A stretch of 50,994 bases of DNA from JBFXAN01 sp050184225. GTDB lineage: Bacteria > Chloroflexota > Dehalococcoidia > CAUJGQ01. Of the stretch, positions 40,966 to 48,368 are shown one piece after another. The first letter of the stretch is position 1. Each line of letters starts with the position of its first letter. The stretch is taken from assembly GCA_050184225.1 (NCBI GenBank), contig JBFXAN010000029.1, forward strand, positions 1 through 50,994, given 5' to 3'. The position numbers and the translations under genes are program-made. The notes below the pieces were generated by a model, which was not told the DNA's origin, did no database searches, and saw nothing but the letters and a program-made list of their open reading frames with translations.

Positions 40966-41267
40966 TGGATGCTGAAAAGTGAAGCCGCCGAGACTCTCGT
41001 CTCGGCGGCCGCAGCTCTGCTGTCCATGTGCTGACATTATCCCAAACACCTGCTCATACGACAACGGACCATCGTACGGGTTGTCGTGTCATGACGCGGC
41101 GCATAGCATGGGCCATCCCGGCGCCAAAATCGGGCCGGGTTCAGCCGATCGTTCTGTGGAGGTGGCAGACAACAGAAGACCGACGGGCACTACGGTAGAG
41201 CAGGAGAGGAGAGAGCGTCATCCATACCAAGCCCCAGATCAATAGCTTCACTTCGCTTGGGGAGGCA
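40966..41267. other. Intergenic region with one hairpin
   Basis: Contains the perfect hairpin GCCGCCGAGAC-TCTC-GTCTCGGCGGC at 40984-41009, 18 bp after the DinB-like stop and likely a terminator. The rest shows no supported gene. Near its right end AGGAGAGGAGAGAG precedes an in-frame ATC that could be the true start of the next ORF. Confidence 0.6.
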
Positions 41268-41483
41268 GTGACCTGGTGGGAGATATCGGAACAGTACGCT
41301 TCAGATCCGGCAGGGGAACGGAGGATCAACTTCCTGCAAGAGCTCGATGCATTGAACGCCGGCGAGCGTCAACGGGCGCGGCGGTACCGCATCGCCGAGT
41401 GGATTGGTGACCGACTTGTCCGCACCGGCGAACGGCTGCGTGGGTGGTCGGGACCGTCGCCAACCCCACCGGCCTATCCCTGA
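41268..41483 (+). CDS. Small hypothetical protein, 71 residues from GTG
   Basis: WWEISEQYASDPAGERRINFLQELDALNAGERQRARRYRIAEWIGD is an amphipathic helical body; the tail RTGERLRGWSGPSPTPPAYP is basic and Pro-rich. The GTG at 41268 has GGAGG two bases upstream, too close. The frame stays open 16 codons farther, to an ATC at 41220 with an excellent ribosome binding site. Unknown function. A terminator-like hairpin follows. Confidence 0.5.
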   Translation: MTWWEISEQYASDPAGERRINFLQELDALNAGERQRARRYRIAEWIGDRLVRTGERLRGWSGPSPTPPAYP

Positions 41484-41499
41484 ACCATTGGCAAAGATC

Positions 41500-41534
41500 C
41501 GACAAACGCCGCTCGAACTGAGCGGCGTTTGTCG
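41500..41534. terminator. Hairpin between convergent small genes
   Basis: Perfect 14-bp stem CGACAAACGCCGCT / AGCGGCGTTTGTCG with a 7-base loop. It lies between the stops of two convergent genes, so it likely works in both directions. No T-run. Confidence 0.7.
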
Positions 41535-41557
41535 ATTCGTGGCTGCACGAGGGCGCG

Positions 41558-41980
41558 TCATCGCCTTCGCTCGGCACTGCCCAACCGGAACCGGTTCGGG
41601 CGCTCCATCGTGGGACTGACAGCGTTGGGGTGGGCGGCGACTTTCAGCCGCTCTGCATCCAACCACTGCACCGACGCACACTTCGGGCAGCAGGCCAGGG
41701 CCGGGAGTTCGGGGTACTGGCCGCGGGGGAGTGGCGCCACCCGTGCCGGGGCCACGCCCCGTGTCCTGAGGTCTTCGACGTGCGTGGTCCGGCGCCACAC
41801 ACCTTTTTTGTCCTGCCGCCAGCCGGGCAGCGGCACGAGCCGGCGCTCCGGGTAGCGAGGAGGTTCGTGTACCGTGACGATGCCCGCCAGCGGCTCGTCG
41901 CAGGAGTAGCGTAGGGCCGTGTCCGGTCTGCCACAGACGATGCGCCCTGCCTTGCTCAACCGTGCGAAGATCTCGTCCAT
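41558..41980 (-). CDS. Hypothetical protein with a CxxC zinc-like motif
   Basis: 140 residues. IFARLSKAGRIVCGRPDTALRYSC at the N-terminus and LACCPKCASVQWLD near residue 105 give two Cys groups that could build a zinc site; between them is a basic Trp/Arg-rich part (GWRQDKKGVWRRTTHVED). ATG at 41980; the ribosome binding site is poor. Function unknown. The gene is convergent with the small ORF to the left and divergent from the SIMPL gene. Confidence 0.6.
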   Translation of the reverse strand: MDEIFARLSKAGRIVCGRPDTALRYSCDEPLAGIVTVHEPPRYPERRLVPLPGWRQDKKGVWRRTTHVEDLRTRGVAPARVAPLPRGQYPELPALACCPKCASVQWLDAERLKVAAHPNAVSPTMERPNRFRLGSAERRR

Positions 41981-42195
41981 GGCCGCACGCCCGTGCGCCG
42001 TCCTTCCTCAAACCAAGCTTTCCGGCCAAAAGACCACGCTCATTGTACGACTCAGGTGTCTCAGTCCACACCGCTGCAAGAGGCTTCCCGATGGCGCCGC
42101 ACTGGCCTTGCCTTCGATCGAGGCGGGCGCGATCATCCGGCCGGCACGCAAGAACGGTACTATCGAGAGCAATCCGGCAGAATGGAGCCAGGCCA

Positions 42196-42873
42196 ATGTC
42201 CGATGAGCAGAACAGCGTGCTGGTTCGTGGCGAAGGAGTGGTTGACGCCGATCCAGATATCGCCACGCTCACCCTCGGCGCAGCAGTTCGGCGCGAGACG
42301 CCGGTCGCGGCGTTCGACCGGGCGCGTGAACTGGCTGAGTCGTTGGTCGCACTCTTTACCGGCCGCGGTGTCGAGCGCCGCGACATCCAATCCACGACCG
42401 TGAGCTTGGATCCGGAGTTCGGTCAGCCATCGCCGAACACGACCGATCGGCGGGTCATCGGCTGGCGGGCGTCCTCCCTCTTCGCTGTCAAGCTGCGCGA
42501 CCTAGGGCGTATCCCCGCGATCCTGCAAGAGTCCACGGCGCTGTTGGGAGAGGATGCCCAGATTCAGGGGATCAGCTTCGGACTTGAGGACGCTGATGCG
42601 TTGATCTCCCGCGCGCGGGCGGCGGCATTTTCGAACGCACAGCGCGCGGCCGGCGAGCTCGCGCAGCTGGCCGGCGCGCGACTCGGCGAGGTCATCTCGA
42701 TCGACGAGCAATGTGCGCCATCGCCCGCGCCGCTCCAGGGAATGCAGGCTCCACGGGCGATGGCGCTGACGGCAGCGCACGGAGGAAGCATGGACCAGAT
42801 CGCTCCGGGGCAGATCTCCGTTCGGGTCGGCGTGGCGCTCCGGTTCGCGCTGGATCATTCGACGCGGCCATAG
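42196..42873 (+). CDS. SIMPL domain protein (DUF541)
   Basis: 225 residues. SVLVRGEGVVDADPDIATLTLGAAVRRETPVAAFDRA and the paired YRASSLFAVKLRDLGRIPAILQES-type block (here GWRASS) are the DUF541 signature. Most relatives are exported, but no signal peptide is seen here with the ATG at 42196, so this version appears cytoplasmic. Family role: stress-related, not mechanistically known. Confidence 0.88.
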   Translation: MSDEQNSVLVRGEGVVDADPDIATLTLGAAVRRETPVAAFDRARELAESLVALFTGRGVERRDIQSTTVSLDPEFGQPSPNTTDRRVIGWRASSLFAVKLRDLGRIPAILQESTALLGEDAQIQGISFGLEDADALISRARAAAFSNAQRAAGELAQLAGARLGEVISIDEQCAPSPAPLQGMQAPRAMALTAAHGGSMDQIAPGQISVRVGVALRFALDHSTRP

Positions 42874-42937
42874 CTCGGCCAAACATTCGTACGCCGCGCC
42901 GGGACCGCGGCGCCTCTCCCCCGATCGCGTGTCCGCA

Positions 42938-44242
42938 CTACGCCAACGCCCGCACCTCTCGCAGCACCTGATCGACTTCCTCCCGGGAGTTGAGCAGGCC
43001 GGCGGCGAGCCGCGCGTATGCCGGCGTATACGGTGTCGTGGTCGCAACGATCTGCTGATCGCGCAGGCGCTGCACGACCGCGCGCGGCGACAAATCGTCC
43101 ACGTCGAAGCAGACCAACCCGGCGGAAAGGTTTTCATCAAGCGGTGTGTAGAGGCTCACGTGTGGCATCGTTGCCAGTTCTTCCTTGAGCTGCCGGTTGA
43201 GTGCGTGGATGCGCTGCGTGATTCGTGGCCTGCCAACCTGCTGGTGAAAGTGAAAGGCTTCCGCCAGCGCCCACCGATGCTCGAAGGAGTGGAAGCCGCC
43301 CGGCGTCGCGACCGCACCCGGTGCATCGCCGCCGGAGAAGGATGGGATCGTCGGCGACATCCGCTCCCAGGCGCTCGGCTTGCCCCAGACCAACCCGGTG
43401 CCGCGCGGACCAAAGAGCCACTTGTGGCACCCGGCGACGAAGAAGTCGCAGCCAAGCGATGCCATGGTGAAATCCTCGACACCAAGGCCGTGAACGCCAT
43501 CGACGCAGAGCAGGGCACGGTCCGGTTCCTCTCGATCCGCGTTCAGCCGCGCCATTTCATCGGCAATGCGGCGAATCGGCAGCTTCAAGCCGGTGCTGGA
43601 ATGGACATAGGTGACGGCGACGACCCTTGTCCGAGGCGTCACGGAGCGGATCAGCGAGGTGACAATCTCGTCCTCCGTAACCTGAGCGATGTCCTGGTAC
43701 AGCGGCACGGTCCGCACGACCGCGCCGCTCCGCGATGCCTTCAAGCGGAGCGCCTCATGTGTCGCGAAGAAGTCGTGATGGGTGGTGAGCGCTTCATCGC
43801 CGTCGTCGAGATCGAGGCCGTTGTAGAGCAACCCCAGTCCCATGGTCGTGCTATCGGTCAGGGCGATGTCGGTTGCGCCCGCGTTCAGGTAGGCGGCGGC
43901 GGCGCGGAGGACGTTGGCTTCCAGGCGGCCGCCGTTGTCCTGAAGATAGAAGACGGGATTCTCGTCCATGCCGCGACGGTGCGCTTCGATCGCCTGTTGT
44001 ACCGGCGCCGGGTGTGAGGCGATGTAGAGGCCACCGAAATGAAGGAAGTCCCGCGACAAGGCGAACTGGTCGCGGACAGCCTGCCAGTCGTCCACCGCCG
44101 GGCCGCTCTCGACCGGGGCATTGGCTGGTTCATCGCTACCGGATCGTCGCTCTCGTGCCATTACCCCGCCGCCGACGACCCCGGCGCCAAGGCCCAGCGC
44201 GATGCCCGTACGGACCAACAATTGCCGTCGATCGAGGGACAC
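42938..44242 (-). CDS. Tat-exported class V aminotransferase-fold protein
   Basis: 434 residues. An N-terminal twin-arginine signal (LDRRQLLVRTGIALGLGAGV) is followed by a PLP-dependent class V fold: YLNAGATDIALTDSTTMGLG, the DGVHGLGVEDF Asp, and the Schiff-base Lys in FVAGCHKWLFGPRGTGLVW, then FEHRWALAEAF. It is most like isopenicillin-N-epimerase/cysteine desulfurase-like proteins. An exported PLP enzyme would need folding before transport, which fits the Tat signal. Substrate unknown. Confidence 0.9.
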   Translation of the reverse strand: MSLDRRQLLVRTGIALGLGAGVVGGGVMARERRSGSDEPANAPVESGPAVDDWQAVRDQFALSRDFLHFGGLYIASHPAPVQQAIEAHRRGMDENPVFYLQDNGGRLEANVLRAAAAYLNAGATDIALTDSTTMGLGLLYNGLDLDDGDEALTTHHDFFATHEALRLKASRSGAVVRTVPLYQDIAQVTEDEIVTSLIRSVTPRTRVVAVTYVHSSTGLKLPIRRIADEMARLNADREEPDRALLCVDGVHGLGVEDFTMASLGCDFFVAGCHKWLFGPRGTGLVWGKPSAWERMSPTIPSFSGGDAPGAVATPGGFHSFEHRWALAEAFHFHQQVGRPRITQRIHALNRQLKEELATMPHVSLYTPLDENLSAGLVCFDVDDLSPRAVVQRLRDQQIVATTTPYTPAYARLAAGLLNSREEVDQVLREVRALA

Positions 44243-44351
44243 GGTTCCGGCTCCCGCGTCAGAGTCTTATGCCAGGATCGGCGTACGCCACGGTCTGGAT
44301 GGTGCGACCGCTGATGACTTCATCGTACTGCTTCCCGGCGACTTCCATCGC

Positions 44352-45161
44352 TCAGGTCAGCAGCCGGGCGAAGAGGATGAACAATGAGGCGACGGCAAAG
44401 ACGCCGCCGTAGGTGGTCCAGCTGGCACGGTTCATCCGGCCGGTGACGCTGTCCTGGATCAGCCCGGTCATCACGTAAAACACGACGAGCATGAAGACGC
44501 CGGCCAGCAGGTCGGGGAGAGAGAGGAAGTGCAGCACCCAGCGACACTCGGCCATGACCACGGCGATCGCGCCGGATTGGATCCAGAGCGCCCCGGCGTC
44601 TGCCTCAAGCTCGCGGAGCATGTCCACGGACAGGAGGAACGCAACGCTGCCGACCAGCAGCACGCCGGCCACGAGGGGGAACCCTCCGCCCAGAGCGACG
44701 ATGAAGGCAAAGAGCGCCGTCACGTAGATTGAAAGCAGCAGACCAAACCGCGCGACTTCGTAGGTTTCCGCGTCCGGATCGACCGTCAGATATTCCGCGA
44801 TCACGGTGATCCCAAAGAGCACCACTGAGACGGCGCCGAGCAGAAGGCGCAGGGCCGTATTGTCCACCTGGCCGGTCGCCAGCGCCGAGAAGAGGGCGAA
44901 GAGTCCCGGCAGGAAGAGGTAGAGAACCGTTGCCGTTGGGCCGTGGAACCGCGCTTGGGGATGCAACCGCACCAGCCGGTCCGTACCACCCGCAACCACA
45001 GCGACCAGCACCACCAGCACCAGGGCCAGATCGGACACGAGATAGAGGGTCAGCAACACCGCATAGGCCACGGCCAGAGCGACCATGACATGAAACGGCC
45101 CAAGCGTGCCGAGACGGCTCAGCGGTGCATCAAACCGCCGCTTCGAGCGGAAATCGGTCAC
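44352..45161 (-). CDS. Multi-pass membrane protein of unknown function
   Basis: 269 residues with about seven or eight hydrophobic segments (VMVALAVAYAVLLTLYLVSD; LALVLVVLVAVVAGG; ATVLYLFLPGLFALFSALAT; LLLGAVSVVLFGITVIAEYL and others). Short charged loops carry no known catalytic motif. It may belong to a Chloroflexota-restricted family. The start codon is GTG at 45161 with GGAG upstream. It precedes repeat family 2 copy 3. Confidence 0.8.
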   Translation of the reverse strand: MTDFRSKRRFDAPLSRLGTLGPFHVMVALAVAYAVLLTLYLVSDLALVLVVLVAVVAGGTDRLVRLHPQARFHGPTATVLYLFLPGLFALFSALATGQVDNTALRLLLGAVSVVLFGITVIAEYLTVDPDAETYEVARFGLLLSIYVTALFAFIVALGGGFPLVAGVLLVGSVAFLLSVDMLRELEADAGALWIQSGAIAVVMAECRWVLHFLSLPDLLAGVFMLVVFYVMTGLIQDSVTGRMNRASWTTYGGVFAVASLFILFARLLT

Positions 45162-45178
45162 CGATGTTCTCCACAGGA

Positions 45179-45353
45179 CCCCTCCCCCGGCCCCTCCCCC
45201 CGCTGACGCGCGGAGGGGGGAGTACGGTCAGACGGTGGGAGCCCGCGTCGTCTTGGTAACGATCTGGCGGCGGGCTGGTTCATGTTGGCACCCCAGACCC
45301 GGCGAGGCTCCCCGCTCCGCGCGGCAGCGGGGGGGAGGGGCCGGGGAGGGGGA
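45179..45353. repeat. Palindromic repeat family 2, copy 3
   Basis: Left arm CCCCTCCCCCGGCCCCTCCC, right arm AGGGGCCGGGGAGGGGG, with inner hairpins around CGCTGACGCGCGG and CCGCGCGGCAGCGG. It separates the membrane protein gene from the amidohydrolase stop. Confidence 0.9.
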
Positions 45354-45359
45354 TGCCTC

Positions 45360-46244
45360 CTATTCCTCCGCGAACTGCGGGGTTTCCTCGCCAAACATCT
45401 CGGCGGCGTTGCGGTACCAGATTCGGTCGATCTGGTCCTCCGTGAGTTGGAGGTCATCGAAGATCTCTACGAAGCGATCGACGTGCTCCTGGATCTCTTC
45501 GATGCCGCAGTCGGAACCCCAGACGAGTTTCTCGACGCCGATTTCCCGGCCGATCAGACCCCGTTCGACGGCATGCTGTTCGATCGTCTCACCGCCCGAG
45601 AGGTCGAAGTGGACATTATGTCGCCATCGTGCGACGGAGGCAGCGGCGTCGTAGTTGCCGGTGCCACCCATATGCGCGCCGATCAGCGGCAGGTCGGGAA
45701 AGTTGTTGGCGATCGTGTCCAGGTGGAACGGATGCATGCGGGTGGCGCTGACGTCGCGCGGACCCATCCGCGACTGCATCCGCTCGCGCATCATTCGGAG
45801 ACGCTGCGCCGCCGCGGCGTCGCGCCTGGGATGCGTGCGTGAATAATCGATGCCACCGCCGATCACGCCCATGTGCAGCAGGATCGGCATCCGCAGCTCC
45901 TCTGCGGCGGCGTAGACGGGAAAGTAATCCGGATCATCGTAGGACCGTTTGACGCCGATCATCTTGAGGCCGCGATAGCCCAGCGCGTGTAACTCGCGGA
46001 TGCGGTCGCCGGAGGTCGTCTCCGGATCGACGACGGCAACCGGCACCATCAACGGCGCGTATGGTTTCAAGCGTTCGATCGCTTCCTCGTGCGTGAGTCC
46101 GAAGCGGCCACCCGAGAGCAATGAGGCGCGGACCACACCAGCCTTCTGCAATGCCTCGGCGAGGGGTTCGAGCCGCTCCGATGGGTCCGCGTCCGGCTGC
46201 TGCCAGTTCAATGGAAAATGAACATGAACGTCCCAGATCTTCAT
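45360..46244 (-). CDS. Amidohydrolase-2 family protein (ACMSD-like TIM barrel)
   Basis: 294 residues. It starts with the metal-binding IWDVHVHFP, continues with GYRGLKMIGVKRSYDDPDYFP and LHMGVIG, then PLIGAHMGGTGNYD and the Asp in LVWGSDCGIEE. This is the amidohydrolase-2 layout, with decarboxylases and hydrolases of ring carboxylates as nearest known activities. ATG has GAGG upstream. It is divergent from the LLM oxidoreductase gene, which suggests a shared pathway. Confidence 0.9.
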   Translation of the reverse strand: MKIWDVHVHFPLNWQQPDADPSERLEPLAEALQKAGVVRASLLSGGRFGLTHEEAIERLKPYAPLMVPVAVVDPETTSGDRIRELHALGYRGLKMIGVKRSYDDPDYFPVYAAAEELRMPILLHMGVIGGGIDYSRTHPRRDAAAAQRLRMMRERMQSRMGPRDVSATRMHPFHLDTIANNFPDLPLIGAHMGGTGNYDAAASVARWRHNVHFDLSGGETIEQHAVERGLIGREIGVEKLVWGSDCGIEEIQEHVDRFVEIFDDLQLTEDQIDRIWYRNAAEMFGEETPQFAEE

Positions 46245-46465
46245 CCGTCATCCTCGAAAGCGTCGTTCTTGTAGGCATGGTACAAGACTCCTGGCGCGAT
46301 GATCCTCGCCACGCCGCCTTGCGAGTGGCCGTTATGCAGACTACGATGCCGGATACCTCGTTCTGCATCTGTCCGAAACAGCGGGCAGCACATGAACACG
46401 GCACATCGTGGTTGGCGGATGATCCCCGCGTCGCGAACGGATGGAGTCACACAGGGAGGGATTCT

Positions 46466-47566
46466 GTGGACGTTGGTCTCTTCAACATGCCGTCGCACCC
46501 ACCAGAGCGGAGCCTCTATGACGGCCAGCAGTGGGATCTCCAGGTGCTGCGCTGGGCCGACGAATATGGCTTCAGCGAGGCCTGGATCGGGGAGCACTTC
46601 ACCTCACCGTGGGAGCCGAACCCGACGCCGGACATCCAGATCGCGCAGGCGCTGATGCAGACCCAGCGGATCAAACTGGCGCCGGGCGCCCATCTCCTGC
46701 CCTATCACAACCCGGCGGAGCTGGCCTGCCGCGTCGCCTTCCTCGACCACCTGGCGCAGGGACGCTTCATGTTTGGTATCGGCGCCAGCGGCCTGCCGAG
46801 CGATTGGAAGCTATTCAATGTCGATGGCTTTGCCGGCGAGAACCGGACGATGACGGCGGAAGCGCTCGATATCATCATCCGGCTGTGGGAGGAGGCGGCG
46901 CCCTTTGAATACAAGGGAAAGTACTGGAACGTCAACAAGCCGGACACGATGTACGAGACGTTGAAGTTCCACCTCACGCCGTTTCAGAAGCCGCACCCAC
47001 CGATCGGGATCGCCGGACTCAGTCCGAACTCAGACACGCTCAAGCTTTGTGGTGAGCGCGGGTTCATGCCGATGAGCCTCAACATCCACCCCAACTACGC
47101 TGCCAGCCACTGGGCAGCGGTCGAAGCAGGAGCGGAGCAGGCCGGCCGTACCGCCAACCGCCGCGACTGGAAGGTAGTGCGCGAGGTATTTGTCGCCGAC
47201 ACGGACGCCGAGGCGCGGCGGTTCGCGCTCGACGGTATGCTGGCCCGCTGCTACCGCGAATATCTGCTGCCACTGTTCGGTTCGTTCGGCTTCACACCGC
47301 TGTTCAAGCACGATCCGGACGTGCCGGACGCCGATGTAACGCCGGAGTATCTGGTGGACCACGGCTGGCTGGTCGGTTCCGTCGATACCGTCAGCGAGAA
47401 GCTGGCGCAGATGCACGACGACCTCGGCGGCTTCGGCACGCTGCTGATGTTCATCTGCGACTACAGCGAGAACCCGGAACCATGGCGCCACTCGATGGAG
47501 CTACTAGCCAAGCAGGTGCTACCAAGGGTCAATCAACAGTTGACTGCGGCAGTACCAGCCGACTAG
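46466..47566 (+). CDS. LLM-class flavin-dependent oxidoreductase
   Basis: 366 residues of bacterial luciferase-like fold: EYGFSEAWIGEHF, the LLM opening; LAPGAHLLPYHNPAELA; DHLAQGRFMFGIGASGLPSDW; and the C-terminal QMHDDLGGFGTLLMF block. It uses reduced FMN or F420 to oxidise a small substrate. The start is GTG at 46466 with GGGAGGG; readings that start earlier run through the amidohydrolase promoter. It may work with the divergent amidohydrolase on one ring or alkane substrate. Confidence 0.93.
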   Translation: MDVGLFNMPSHPPERSLYDGQQWDLQVLRWADEYGFSEAWIGEHFTSPWEPNPTPDIQIAQALMQTQRIKLAPGAHLLPYHNPAELACRVAFLDHLAQGRFMFGIGASGLPSDWKLFNVDGFAGENRTMTAEALDIIIRLWEEAAPFEYKGKYWNVNKPDTMYETLKFHLTPFQKPHPPIGIAGLSPNSDTLKLCGERGFMPMSLNIHPNYAASHWAAVEAGAEQAGRTANRRDWKVVREVFVADTDAEARRFALDGMLARCYREYLLPLFGSFGFTPLFKHDPDVPDADVTPEYLVDHGWLVGSVDTVSEKLAQMHDDLGGFGTLLMFICDYSENPEPWRHSMELLAKQVLPRVNQQLTAAVPAD

Positions 47567-47601
47567 CCAGGCGGCACTGCACTACAACCTCTTGAGCGGC
47601 G

Positions 47602-48324
47602 TCACTGAATCAACTCGACGATGCCGCTCGACAGGTTGTATTCACCGCCCACGATCTCGATCGCGCCGGACTGCACAAACGGTTGCAAGTCCGGCTCGGC
47701 GTGCAACGACTGAACGCCGAGCCGGATATTCTCGCGGATCGCATTGTCGAGCAGATTGCCCGATTGCGACCGTACGCGTTCCACGGCCGGCCGAATCGCG
47801 TTGACCAGAACGTCGATATTCGGGGAGATCGAGGAGTCGGACTCCGTCGCAGCGACCGCCGCCTTCACCGCGCCGCACTCCTCGTGTCCGAGCACGAACA
47901 CAAGCGATACGCCGAGCACACCGACGGCGTACTCGATGCTCCCGGCGATTCCAGCGTCGACGATGTTTCCCGCGATCCGGCAGACAAAGAGGTCACCCAG
48001 ACCTTGGTCGAAGATGATCTCGGGTGGTACACGCGAGTCGGCACAACTGACCAGCGCCGCAAACGGCTGTTGCCCGCCGGTCAACTCAGCTCGCCGGGCG
48101 GTTGAGATGTCGGCCTGCGGCGCGGCGTCCATACTGAAGCGGTTGTTTCCGTCGATGAGGCGCTGGAGCGCCTGTTGCGGTGAAAGTCGATCCTGCGAAT
48201 GCGCCCGAGCCGGCGTTGATGCGACGCCGATCGTCCGCGATGCTGCCAAGCCAACCGCGGCGACACCGCCCAAGAGCAGTGCCCGCCGCCGGTTGAGGGT
48301 GACTCGCCGGGTGAATCCACACAC
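47602..48324 (-). CDS. Tat-exported beta-carbonic anhydrase
   Basis: About 240 residues. A twin-arginine signal, TLNRRRALLLGGVAAVGLAAS, leads to the mature enzyme. The zinc ligands are Cys in VSCADSRVPPE and His and Cys in LGHEECGAVK, with the Asp-Arg dyad intact. Beta-class enzymes interconvert CO2 and bicarbonate; this one should act outside the membrane. I chose a GTG near 48324 so that the signal starts within ten residues; a longer reading exists. It is on the same strand as mfd, downstream of it. Confidence 0.92.
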   Translation of the reverse strand: MCGFTRRVTLNRRRALLLGGVAAVGLAASRTIGVASTPARAHSQDRLSPQQALQRLIDGNNRFSMDAAPQADISTARRAELTGGQQPFAALVSCADSRVPPEIIFDQGLGDLFVCRIAGNIVDAGIAGSIEYAVGVLGVSLVFVLGHEECGAVKAAVAATESDSSISPNIDVLVNAIRPAVERVRSQSGNLLDNAIRENIRLGVQSLHAEPDLQPFVQSGAIEIVGGEYNLSSGIVELIQ

Positions 48325-48368
48325 GCCTACCACTCCGCCGCAATGCTGCGCTGGAATGATAGCGCATC

